DNA from: Tenacibaculum soleae
GTDB taxonomy: Bacteria; Bacteroidota; Bacteroidia; Flavobacteriales; Flavobacteriaceae
Assembly (NCBI RefSeq): GCF_001693415.1
Contig: NZ_MAKX01000001.1
Location: 1,134,047-1,198,046, forward strand
Direction: 5' to 3'
DNA: 64,000 bases
Shown here: piece by piece, positions 16,789-24,791 of the stretch
Position numbering within the stretch: the first letter of the stretch is position 1
Layout: every line of letters starts with the position of its first letter
The notes under the pieces: generated by a model
The model's input: only the letters and a program-made list of their open reading frames with translations
Database searches by the model: none
What the model was told of the DNA's origin: nothing
Made by a program: the position numbers and the translations under genes

Positions 16789-18222
16789 TTAATAATTAAT
16801 AAGTGTTCCTTTTTTTAATTTTCGTTTAAAAAGCCACCAAGCGATACTCACAAAAAATAAAGAAAAAACTATTAGTGAAATTAATTTTATTAATAAGGAA
16901 GAAGAGTCAGAAACTTTGTATTTAAAAGTTGGAAGTTTATAATACAGTTTTGTGCTAAATTTTTTGTTTTTATATAACAAGGGAACAAAAAAGTTTCGCC
17001 ATTGCTTAGAAAAAGCACCAGCTTGCTCTCTAAAATTTTGATAATGTAAACTAGAGGTTCCGGTAATATCATTTAAAGCTTGTTGCAAAATTATAGCAGG
17101 CGAAGTATATTGCCAATTTTGTACCCAATTTTGTTGGTTTTCTAATTGAATATCATAAGTGTCAATTAAAGGTTTTAACTCTTCTTCAACTAAATTTTGT
17201 GAAGCCATATATTTATGCCAAAAAGAATAATTTGTACTAGTATTATTACTAGCATATTCTGGATGATCTCTTAAATAACTATCTAAAATTTCATCTTGTT
17301 TTTTTGAAATTTCTTCTTTAACCTCTCTTATCTCACTGATTAATTTTGTTCTTGACGGAATCGGATAAAAAGTATTACCAAGTTGACCAATTACCGCAGG
17401 AATTATTAAAATTATAAATACCCAAATAGCAAGTAAACTAACGGCATTTTTTGCAGAGTTATTAATCAATATATTTATTAAAAACACCATAGCAAACCAA
17501 AAAAGAATATAGGCTGTTATTAACAATAATGTATTTATATAAACTGTAAAATAGGAATAAAAATCAAACTTATTGATTGCAAAAGTTATGGTTAAAATTA
17601 AAAGTGTACTTATAGTTAACCAAATGAAACGTATACCAATTTTTTGTACTATCCAAGTAAATATAGATAAAGGTTGTGAAGCTAATAGTTTTAAAGAACC
17701 AGCTTCTTTTTCTGACGAAAAAATATTATAACTAAAAGCAATAATAATTAGCGGAAGTATGTAAATGATAACAAAAGAAAGGTCAAAACTTCCAAAAAGT
17801 AATTGAATAGGGTTCGTTAATTCAGCATAATTAAATAAAAAACTATCTCCATAAGCTTTTGGTTGCACATAATGGGTAAATAAATCACTTTGTCCTGTCG
17901 CTATAAAAGCCAATGATTGTGGGGGCATTGCTACTACTCTTGGAAAAGAATAACCTATGTGCATGGGTCTTGTTGGTGCAGCCCATGAATTGTTACTTGT
18001 TTTATGCCCTTTTTCAATAGAATCTAATACTTGTAGCATTTTTTGATCCTTCTTTTTTACGCTATTATTAATTGCTTCAATATCAGCAATGCGTTTGTTT
18101 ACCTTAACTTTTCCGTTGTAACCCGCAAAAAGAATAATAGTAAGTATTGTAAAAAAAAGTAAAAGAAGCCACTTATTACGTAACAATATTTTTAATTCGT
18201 ATTTAAAATTATGTGTAATCAT
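16789..18222 (-). CDS. ABC-2/DUF3526-type permease, second subunit
   Basis: This 477-residue integral membrane protein has a basic cytoplasmic N-terminus and a first helix at about 19-34. A large extracytoplasmic loop (about 40-125) follows, then five or so clustered helices. A second long loop is rich in charged and aromatic residues (about 295-425), and a last helix precedes a basic tail. This is the layout of DUF3526/NosY-like ABC-2 permeases. It begins 1 base after the preceding permease stop. It is the last gene of the metal-type cluster and ends 6 bases from a convergent glycosyltransferase. Confidence 0.82.
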   Translation of the reverse strand: MITHNFKYELKILLRNKWLLLLFFTILTIILFAGYNGKVKVNKRIADIEAINNSVKKKDQKMLQVLDSIEKGHKTSNNSWAAPTRPMHIGYSFPRVVAMPPQSLAFIATGQSDLFTHYVQPKAYGDSFLFNYAELTNPIQLLFGSFDLSFVIIYILPLIIIAFSYNIFSSEKEAGSLKLLASQPLSIFTWIVQKIGIRFIWLTISTLLILTITFAINKFDFYSYFTVYINTLLLITAYILFWFAMVFLINILINNSAKNAVSLLAIWVFIILIIPAVIGQLGNTFYPIPSRTKLISEIREVKEEISKKQDEILDSYLRDHPEYASNNTSTNYSFWHKYMASQNLVEEELKPLIDTYDIQLENQQNWVQNWQYTSPAIILQQALNDITGTSSLHYQNFREQAGAFSKQWRNFFVPLLYKNKKFSTKLYYKLPTFKYKVSDSSSLLIKLISLIVFSLFFVSIAWWLFKRKLKKGTLINY

Positions 18223-18223
18223 T

Positions 18224-19627
18224 TTAATAAGTTTTATTAGTAAATGTTAGTACCAGTGATGTAATTATAAACCACACAAAAAGCATTAAAAATAGAAAGG
18301 AATTTTGTTGTAAGATCTTTTCGAATGAAGAAGTTTCATATTTAAATTCTGGTAGTTTACTCCAGGTACTTGCAGGTGCCACATAACGTTCTCCGTATTT
18401 TGAATTTTTTTGGGTAGTACCGTTTAAAAAACCTTGTGTTTCAACCCTATATATTTCGGCCGATTCGGTAAAATTCCAATGATTTTCATAATCAGTTTTT
18501 GCGACTGCCATTGATAAAAAACGAGTAGGAAGAAAAGGAGAAATAATAGCTAATGATTTATAAATTTTATCTTGATTTTTAGCTTGTTCTTTTAAGAAAG
18601 CGTAATGTTTTTGATACACTTTAGCTTGATACTCTTCTCCTTTTTGCATGCGGTAGGCACTAAAATTAAATGGAAGTTTATGAACACTATCAACTTTATA
18701 TTTAGTAAGAACTTCTTGTTCTAATTTTTTAGCTTCCTTGCTCCAAGGGTTATGACCATCTAAGCCTTTTTTGTTTTCCTCTGAAATTCGTTTAGAAAAC
18801 TCTTGATGCGTAGGATATGGATATTTGGCATCAGCGAGATTACTGGCAACTTTAGGAGTTATAAAACAAGCTAAAACCCAAAAAGATAAATTAATAACTA
18901 AAGAAATTCCTGATTTTTTTACAAGAGAAGAAATTATTAAGGTGATATTTATAAAAACAAAATAATATAAAAGATATATCAGGTATAAAGTACCAAAAGG
19001 CTTCCAGTTAAAAACCCCATAGTTTTCGATGCTAGAAAGTATAATGGCTCCTATAGCAAAATGAAATGTAAGAATTGTAAAAGGTGGTATTAATGTGGCT
19101 ACCCATTTTCCTAAAAGCAGTTTCCAACCAGTAACACCTTGACTTTTTAAAATGTAAATAGTTTTACCTTCAATTTCTTTAGTAAAACTATTATATCCAA
19201 TTAAAATTATAATTAAAGGAAGTATGTATAATAAAATAAAATCAACCGATAGTTCTCCAGAACGAGATAAGGCAGTTTGATCAGAAGCATTGCTAAATTG
19301 TGCTTGGTTTCTACTATGTGCTTCTAAAAAAATAGAAACACCAGTGTATTTATCAATCCCTTGATCTATAAGTGATAATGGAGATTTAGGTTTAAAAATA
19401 TAATTACCATAATGTGCTGCCGAATGAGGGGTTTTTTCCCCTTGAGACTCCCATATTGTTCGTTCGTTATTTTTAGCTTCATTATATTGATAATTAGTAG
19501 TCTTGTATTGTTTATTTGTTGCTAAAAGAGCTACAATTAATAACACAAATACGATACTTATTGAAATTTTAAAACGACCGTCTCTAAAAATTTCTTGAAG
19601 CTCTTTTTTTATTACGTAGTAAATCAT
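18224..19627 (-). CDS. ABC-2/DUF3526-type permease, first subunit
   Basis: This 467-residue membrane protein is paralogous in layout to the next gene. The first helix is at about 20-36, followed by an outside loop containing NERTIWESQGEKTPHSAAHYG. A helix bundle of about 130-260 (LYILPLIIILIGYNSF, as in the partner) comes next, then a second large outside domain and a terminal helix. The pair would form the transmembrane channel for the ATPase encoded immediately upstream, with which it overlaps by 4 bases (ATGA). The big outside domains suggest interaction with a periplasmic or lipoprotein partner. Confidence 0.82.
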   Translation of the reverse strand: MIYYVIKKELQEIFRDGRFKISISIVFVLLIVALLATNKQYKTTNYQYNEAKNNERTIWESQGEKTPHSAAHYGNYIFKPKSPLSLIDQGIDKYTGVSIFLEAHSRNQAQFSNASDQTALSRSGELSVDFILLYILPLIIILIGYNSFTKEIEGKTIYILKSQGVTGWKLLLGKWVATLIPPFTILTFHFAIGAIILSSIENYGVFNWKPFGTLYLIYLLYYFVFINITLIISSLVKKSGISLVINLSFWVLACFITPKVASNLADAKYPYPTHQEFSKRISEENKKGLDGHNPWSKEAKKLEQEVLTKYKVDSVHKLPFNFSAYRMQKGEEYQAKVYQKHYAFLKEQAKNQDKIYKSLAIISPFLPTRFLSMAVAKTDYENHWNFTESAEIYRVETQGFLNGTTQKNSKYGERYVAPASTWSKLPEFKYETSSFEKILQQNSFLFLMLFVWFIITSLVLTFTNKTY

Positions 19628-20340
19628 ACAGGTTCATCTTTTAAGTTCATCGTTTCTAAGTATAATTTTTCTAAATCAAGCAATGAAATATCATCACTTA
19701 AAAAGCAATGTTTTAATTCCCCTTGTTTCATAATACCAATATGTGTACCTATTTTTTTAGCTCTAAAAATATCATGTGTAGCCATTAATGTAGCTACATT
19801 GTCTGCTTTCATTTTTTTTAAAAGCTGTCCAAATTCATTACTGGATTTTGGATCTAACCCCGATGTAGGTTCATCTAATAATAACACTTTTGCATTTTTA
19901 GCAATGGCCAAAGCAACTCCTATTTTTTGTCGCATTCCTTTTGAAAAATACTGCGTACGTTTATGGTAAGCTTCTTTTTGCAAGCCAGCTTCATCTAAAA
20001 AGAATTCTAACTCTATTTTAGAAAACTTGTAGCCACCAATTCCTAAAAAATAATCTAGATTTTCTACCGCAGTTAAACTAGGGTACAACATTAAATTTTC
20101 TGGAATATAAGTTAAGAATGATTTTGTTTTTTTAGTGTTATTAGCAACATCTAACTCATTAATAAAAGCATTGCCAGAAGTAGGGGTGATAAAATTTAAT
20201 AATAGGTTTATCGTGGTTGATTTTCCAGCACCATTTGCGCCAAGTAAACAAAATATCTCTCCTTCTTTTATTTCTATATTTAAATTGTTTAACGCAATAA
20301 AATCGCCATATTTTTTAGTTAAGTTTTTAGTTTTTATCAT
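19624..20340 (-). CDS. ABC transporter ATP-binding protein
   Basis: This 238-residue cytoplasmic ATPase has Walker A GANGAGKST (34-42), signature FSKGMRQKIG, Walker B VLLLDEPTSGLDP and the switch histidine in MATHD. It is of the ABC-2 exporter class (NosF/GldA/CcmA-like). It overlaps the first permease gene by 4 bases and starts 39 bases after the DUF4625 lipoprotein gene. It should energise the two DUF3526-type permeases. GldA (gliding) is unlikely, because no gldF or gldG-like protein is present and the flanks are TonB/DUF4625 genes. Confidence 0.92.
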   Translation of the reverse strand: MIKTKNLTKKYGDFIALNNLNIEIKEGEIFCLLGANGAGKSTTINLLLNFITPTSGNAFINELDVANNTKKTKSFLTYIPENLMLYPSLTAVENLDYFLGIGGYKFSKIELEFFLDEAGLQKEAYHKRTQYFSKGMRQKIGVALAIAKNAKVLLLDEPTSGLDPKSSNEFGQLLKKMKADNVATLMATHDIFRAKKIGTHIGIMKQGELKHCFLSDDISLLDLEKLYLETMNLKDEPV

Positions 20341-20379
20341 TTTGTGAAATCGTTTTTTAGAATTCTTTGTGTAACAAGT

Positions 20380-20853
20380 TTATTCAATTTTAATATCTAT
20401 TGATGTTCTGCTTTGCCAACCAGTTATATCAATTACAGAAATTTGACAATGATAATCTCCTGTATCAATATCATTAGGTATTGTTATGACTTGCGAAATT
20501 TCATATTCTTTAGGTTCGTTATCAATAGTATAGTTTTGCATAAAAATTAAAGGAGAAAGAGGTGTTTTGATAGGGTTCAGTTCACATTGGCTTCCTTGAT
20601 CATCATGCGTATGGTGGTCAAAATTATGGTGAATGTCGATAGCGTATTTGGCTAAAGCAACATTGTCAGAAACTTTTACTTTAATAGTGTATTGTTTACC
20701 TTTTTCTAATACGGTACATGATTTAGGAAAACCTTGGTTGTAATTAACTGATATTGTTGGTTTTTCTTCGTCGATATTTTCAGAATCACTACTACAGTTT
20801 ACTAGTGGTAAGCTTAAAAGTAGAAGGAGTGTTGTTTTTTTTATAAATTTCAT
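20380..20853 (-). CDS. DUF4625-type His-rich lipoprotein (single module)
   Basis: This 157-residue lipoprotein has a signal of 1-19 and lipobox LVNC (C20). It holds one immunoglobulin-like DUF4625 module with a dense metal-ligand patch, DIHHNFDHHTHDDQGSQC (about 78-95), and a terminal YHCQISVIDITGWQ. It probably sits on the cell surface or periplasmic face of the outer membrane. The His/Asp/Cys patch suggests binding of Zn or another soft divalent metal, which is inference. It lies between the two-module paralogue and the ABC ATPase gene. Confidence 0.8.
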   Translation of the reverse strand: MKFIKKTTLLLLLSLPLVNCSSDSENIDEEKPTISVNYNQGFPKSCTVLEKGKQYTIKVKVSDNVALAKYAIDIHHNFDHHTHDDQGSQCELNPIKTPLSPLIFMQNYTIDNEPKEYEISQVITIPNDIDTGDYHCQISVIDITGWQSRTSIDIKIE

Positions 20854-20867
20854 TTTTTTAGATATAA

Positions 20868-20897
20868 AAGGCTACCCAAAGAGGTTTGGGCAGCCTT
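20868..20897 (-). terminator. Internal hairpin between the DUF4625 genes
   Basis: AAGGCT-A-CCCAAA / TTTGGG-C-AGCCTT forms a 12-pair stem with one mismatch. On the minus strand it is followed by TTTTATATC. It could attenuate transcription into the downstream lipoprotein and ABC genes, or protect the 3' end of the upstream message. Confidence 0.65.
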
Positions 20898-20909
20898 GAT
20901 TTTTTATTA

Positions 20910-21734
20910 TTAATTTATTTCGAAAGGAATAGATAGTTTTACTTTTTCTTTTTCACCATCTTCTTGTACATAAATGTTTAACCAGTATCCTCCTTTTGGA
21001 GATTCAGGAATTAAGTCGAAATGATAATGGATATCTGGGTTTATTACATTTTCATATAATTCTTTTGGTAATATTGTTACTACACTATCCCATTCACCAA
21101 CGGCTACATCTTGGCCAGTTCGCCATTCTTCAAACCATAATTCATATTTAATTTCAGTTACTTTATTAGGAGTAGATACATATTCAAATTCGGTATGTAG
21201 TTCATCTTTTCCGTAAGTAACTCTATTGTTTTCACCAACTTCTAAATGTTTAAATTTTTGAACAATATTTAACTTCTTTGTAACAATACTTTTAGTACCA
21301 TCTTCATGTTCAACAGTAATTTTAAAGTTGTATACTCCTTCAGCAGCTTTAAACGAAGGTTCATATTTGCTATCTTCATCAAAATAAACATGGTAATGAA
21401 TATGAGGATTTAATTGCCCTTGGTATCTTTCAACAGGTACTAAATGATCTCTTAAGTCCCATATTAATTCTCCGTCGTTAACTGCATTTGTACTGTGTGC
21501 TTCAACATCAAAATATATTTTAGATACTTTGCTGGTTCCAGTATAGTCAAATTCGATATGCACATCTACATTTGATTGTGGTAAAATAAAATCAGAGTTT
21601 CCTAACTCGATATTTGTAAATCTTTCAGCATTTTTGTTTTCTTCAAAGGTTTTAACGATTGAATCGTCATCGCTACAAGAAACCATAAAAGTGGTTGCTA
21701 AAAATAGAATTGCTGTTTTAATTGTGTGTTTCAT
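20910..21734 (-). CDS. DUF4625-type lipoprotein, two modules
   Basis: This 274-residue lipoprotein has lipobox MVSC (C20) followed by an SDDD export-type patch. Two successive DUF4625-like beta modules (about 35-150 and 155-274) each end in a histidine motif. These are PHIHYHVYFDEDSKY in the first and PDIHYHFDLIPESPKGGYW in the second. The repeated HxHxH-type ligands and the TonB receptor immediately upstream suggest a surface metal-binding accessory protein. It begins 20 bases after the receptor gene and is cotranscribed. Biochemical function of the domain is, to my knowledge, not established. Confidence 0.82.
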   Translation of the reverse strand: MKHTIKTAILFLATTFMVSCSDDDSIVKTFEENKNAERFTNIELGNSDFILPQSNVDVHIEFDYTGTSKVSKIYFDVEAHSTNAVNDGELIWDLRDHLVPVERYQGQLNPHIHYHVYFDEDSKYEPSFKAAEGVYNFKITVEHEDGTKSIVTKKLNIVQKFKHLEVGENNRVTYGKDELHTEFEYVSTPNKVTEIKYELWFEEWRTGQDVAVGEWDSVVTILPKELYENVINPDIHYHFDLIPESPKGGYWLNIYVQEDGEKEKVKLSIPFEIN

Positions 21735-21754
21735 GATTAAAAAAAAATGATTGT

Positions 21755-24121
21755 TTAAAATGTTTGTATAATGGTTATTGAAAAATTTCTACCAGGTTCA
21801 GGGACCTCAATCAACCGGTAAAAACTTGTGTGATTAAAAGCTTTAGTATTAAAAATGTTATTTATTTTTCCTTGAATTTTTAAAGGATGTTTTTTTGAAA
21901 AAGGAAATGTATTTGTGTGTAAACCTATATCTACAAGCGTGTAGCCTTTGGTTGGTTTTTCTGGTGGAACTATATTGTCTTGATCCGAAACAATTCTTAC
22001 TTTCGAGAAAAACGAGGTGTCTTTTAAAAAGAAGAAACGATTTAAATTGTATTTAAGTGATAGTATTCCGGTTAAAGGTGGTGAAAACGGTAGGGTAAAG
22101 TTTTTCTTTTTACCGCTTAATTGTGTTGCCTTAACATACTCTAAAGATCCTTTAAAAGTGAAGGTTTTAATCGGTGTGTATTCTAGGCTAATTTCGCCTC
22201 CATATCTAAAAACCTCGCTCTGTGTATATTGATATTTTTGAAGTGTTTCGTAATATTCAGATGTAGGGCTTAAGTAAATATAATTGTCAAAGTAATTAGC
22301 AAAGGGAGTAATTTGGATAAAACTATTCTTAAAGTTTAAACTAAATTCTCCATCAACTTGATAAGAGCTTTCAGGTTGTAAATTGGTGTTACCTTCTTCA
22401 TAGCGATACATGTGATAATTAACTCCGTTTGAAGCAAGCTCATTAGCTAAAGGAATTCTAAAACTTTTACCAAAGTTTATTTTGTAAGAAGTATTTTTTA
22501 CCGAATAACTTAATCCAGCAGAAGCACTAAAGTTTTTAAAATTTAAATTCCTTTTTTCTGATCGCTGTAATTGTTGTTGTGTAATGTTTCCGTTATTATC
22601 AGTAACAGGAGATGTAAACCATTCATAATATGGTTGTGTTTTTACAACCCCATAATCATAACGTATTCCAGTATCTAGGTATAAATTAGTATTAATTTTT
22701 ATTTGATCATATAAAAAGGCGCCAACAGTTAGTCTTGTGTATTCAGGAATCAGAAATCCCCAGCCATCAATGTCATTGTCTTGATATTCGAAATTAAGTC
22801 CTGTTGTAATTTTATGGTTTTTAAAACCATAATGATTATTTTTTATATTAAAACTGTAAGTGTTTTTGTTAAATAAACGTTCTTTGGTTGAATCTGGTTT
22901 TGGCATATAACCATGTGGCACAGGCTCTGAATGTTCTTCTCTGTCATTTATTTGATAACCAAGTTCAATATCTAAAGTATTGTTAGCAAAAAGAAAACTG
23001 GTGTTATTTGTTATTTTAAAGTGATTAACTTTATGTAGTGGTAAATCAATATCTCTATTGTTTGCATCGTAATTAATTTTCGAAGTTCTTACCTCTAATC
23101 CATGTGCGTTTGCAAAAAAACCATTTTTAGCATTTACATTACTAAAAGTAGTGATTGTATTTATTTTATCAGAAGTGTAACCTAAAGAAACACTAATATT
23201 ATGATTACGTCCTGCGGTATTTCGTAAATAGTTTTTATGTAGGTTAAAAATGTAATTATCATACGTTATTGTACGAGTAGGCACCTTATAATCACCATAT
23301 TCTTCATGCGTAATTCTTGCTTTATAATACCAATGTTTATAACGTTGTTTTACTCCTAATGATATTCCGTATAAATCATTATTACTCCTGTTAGTTAGGT
23401 TTAGTTCTCCAGAAAAAGAATTAACATCTGGGAGTAAATTATTTTTTAAACTAATAACACCTGCAATTGCATCAGAGCCATGCATTAAAGAAGCAGCTCC
23501 TTTTGTTACTTCAATGTTTTCAACGTTGTATTGATCAATTTCTAAACCATGATCTGCTCCCCATTGTTGCGCCTCGTGTTTAATTCCGTTTTCAACAACC
23601 ACCACTCTGTTAAAACCGAGCCCTCTTATTGTAGGTTTAGATTGCCCAGACCCAATGGCAATTGTACTTACACCTGGTATATCTTTTAACGTTTGCATTA
23701 AGCTATTGTCTCTATTTTGTTCTAAAAACAGTTTGTCAATTTTTTGCTTATTGCTTGAGCTTTTATGAAATACTTTTTTTGTACTATGTGCAATCGTAAC
23801 TTCGTTAAGCAACGAAATATCTTGTTTAAGAGCTATTGATATTACCGAGTTTTTAAGAGGGAATGTTACCAGTTTTTTATGGGTAATATATCCTACGTGC
23901 GTAACACTTAGTAGTTGTTTTTTAGAGTTAATTCCTTGAAAGTAACTGTTTCCTTTTAAATTGGTGTACGCGTGTTTTAAGCCAATACTTACATGGGCAT
24001 TGGGCAGCTCTATTTGTGTTGCCTCATCAATTACTTTTACCGTTACACTATTAGTGTTTTGGCTAAAGATAAAAGCATGAAACAATACACAAAATAAAGC
24101 ACTTAAGCTTAGTTTTGTCAT
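21755..24121 (-). CDS. TonB-dependent outer-membrane receptor
   Basis: This 788-residue receptor has a signal peptide (1-20) and a carboxypeptidase-regulatory-like N-domain (about 24-105, TVKVIDEATQIELPNAHVSI). The plug is at about 110-235 (LKDIPGVSTIAIGSGQSKPTIRG, then GVISLKNN), and a 22-strand barrel ends in aromatic F as usual. It imports a ligand across the outer membrane using TonB-ExbBD, which are not encoded here. Several extracellular segments carry His (EHSEPVPHGY). Together with the His-rich neighbours this points to a metal or metal complex. Siderophore or heme uptake is the alternative. Confidence 0.9.
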   Translation of the reverse strand: MTKLSLSALFCVLFHAFIFSQNTNSVTVKVIDEATQIELPNAHVSIGLKHAYTNLKGNSYFQGINSKKQLLSVTHVGYITHKKLVTFPLKNSVISIALKQDISLLNEVTIAHSTKKVFHKSSSNKQKIDKLFLEQNRDNSLMQTLKDIPGVSTIAIGSGQSKPTIRGLGFNRVVVVENGIKHEAQQWGADHGLEIDQYNVENIEVTKGAASLMHGSDAIAGVISLKNNLLPDVNSFSGELNLTNRSNNDLYGISLGVKQRYKHWYYKARITHEEYGDYKVPTRTITYDNYIFNLHKNYLRNTAGRNHNISVSLGYTSDKINTITTFSNVNAKNGFFANAHGLEVRTSKINYDANNRDIDLPLHKVNHFKITNNTSFLFANNTLDIELGYQINDREEHSEPVPHGYMPKPDSTKERLFNKNTYSFNIKNNHYGFKNHKITTGLNFEYQDNDIDGWGFLIPEYTRLTVGAFLYDQIKINTNLYLDTGIRYDYGVVKTQPYYEWFTSPVTDNNGNITQQQLQRSEKRNLNFKNFSASAGLSYSVKNTSYKINFGKSFRIPLANELASNGVNYHMYRYEEGNTNLQPESSYQVDGEFSLNFKNSFIQITPFANYFDNYIYLSPTSEYYETLQKYQYTQSEVFRYGGEISLEYTPIKTFTFKGSLEYVKATQLSGKKKNFTLPFSPPLTGILSLKYNLNRFFFLKDTSFFSKVRIVSDQDNIVPPEKPTKGYTLVDIGLHTNTFPFSKKHPLKIQGKINNIFNTKAFNHTSFYRLIEVPEPGRNFSITIIQTF

Positions 24122-24300
24122 TATAGTAAAAAATAAGTGGATGTAGTATTATGGTCAAATAATTATAATATTTGAGGATAATACAGATTAAATTAGTGAG
24201 TTACTTAAATTCAATTAAATAGATAATACAAAACCATCTATACACTAATTTGTAGGTAATAAATAGCTGTTGGTATTAAATAAAAAGAGAATAAAAATAA

Positions 24301-24636
24301 TTAAGAGTTCACAGGAGGAGCTCTTAGTCTTTTAAGTGATGAAAAGTAAGAAACAGTAGCAATTAAATTGTAACTTTCAATTACGTTCTTATTAATTTTA
24401 AAAGTTTTAGTTTGTGCAAACTTTTTTGAAGCTAAGTTAAAAGCAGCAAAAGAAAAATAACAAATATCACAATGATCATTTACAGATTCATGTAAGTGTG
24501 TTAATTTTTCTTTACAATGATGATGACTTTCATCTTTATGCTCATGAGTAGCTTTAACAATAGCAGGAAGCATAATAAGCAACACCAAAAATATGGCGGT
24601 GATTCTACTTGCTATGCTATTGTTTTTTATGGTCAT
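24301..24636 (-). CDS. His/Cys-rich small exported protein, DUF2946-like
   Basis: This 111-residue protein has an N-terminal hydrophobic segment (about 11-29) followed by an intense metal-ligand region: HEH (31-33), HHHC (38-41), HLH (47-49) and HCDIC (55-59). The C-terminus ends LKRLRAPPVNS, the RAPP-type tail I associate with DUF2946-like proteins of metal operons. It is the first gene of the TonB/DUF4625/ABC cluster. A 179-base gap without a terminator separates it from the receptor gene. A metal-binding or metal-sensing role is inferred. Confidence 0.75.
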   Translation of the reverse strand: MTIKNNSIASRITAIFLVLLIMLPAIVKATHEHKDESHHHCKEKLTHLHESVNDHCDICYFSFAAFNLASKKFAQTKTFKINKNVIESYNLIATVSYFSSLKRLRAPPVNS

Positions 24637-24662
24637 TTATCTTTTTTTATAGAAAAGAAATG

Positions 24663-24690
24663 CAAATATAAATTATTAATAATCATTATA
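24663..24690 (-). promoter_or_regulatory. Promoter with Fur-box-like operator for the metal cluster
   Basis: TATATTTG on the minus strand (24670-24663) is a consensus -7 box 26 bases before the ATG at 24636. Directly upstream, 24672-24690 matches 14 of 19 positions of the classical Fur box, including an unbroken ATAATCATTAT. A Fur-family repressor bound there would block the promoter. Chance matches are easier in A+T-rich DNA. Confidence 0.5.
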
Positions 24691-24753
24691 AATAGGTTAT
24701 TGTGTTAAAAGTTTAAAAAAATGATAAGAATATTATTTTAGTGTTTTTTAAAG

Positions 24754-24784
24754 AAAAAACCTTTCGAAATTTCGAAAGGTTTTT
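24754..24784 (-). terminator. Terminator of the M3 peptidase gene
   Basis: A perfect palindrome, AAAACCTTTCGAAA / TTTCGAAAGGTTTT (24756-24783), with A- and T-runs outside. It lies just past the minus-strand stop at 24792 and can act in both directions. Confidence 0.88.
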
Positions 24785-24791
24785 GTAGCTT

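Noticed and set aside
18224..20340. The ABC genes as the GldA/GldF gliding transporter
   Set aside because: The permeases have large outside DUF3526-type domains, no gldG-like gene is present, and the operon belongs to a TonB/DUF4625 cluster.
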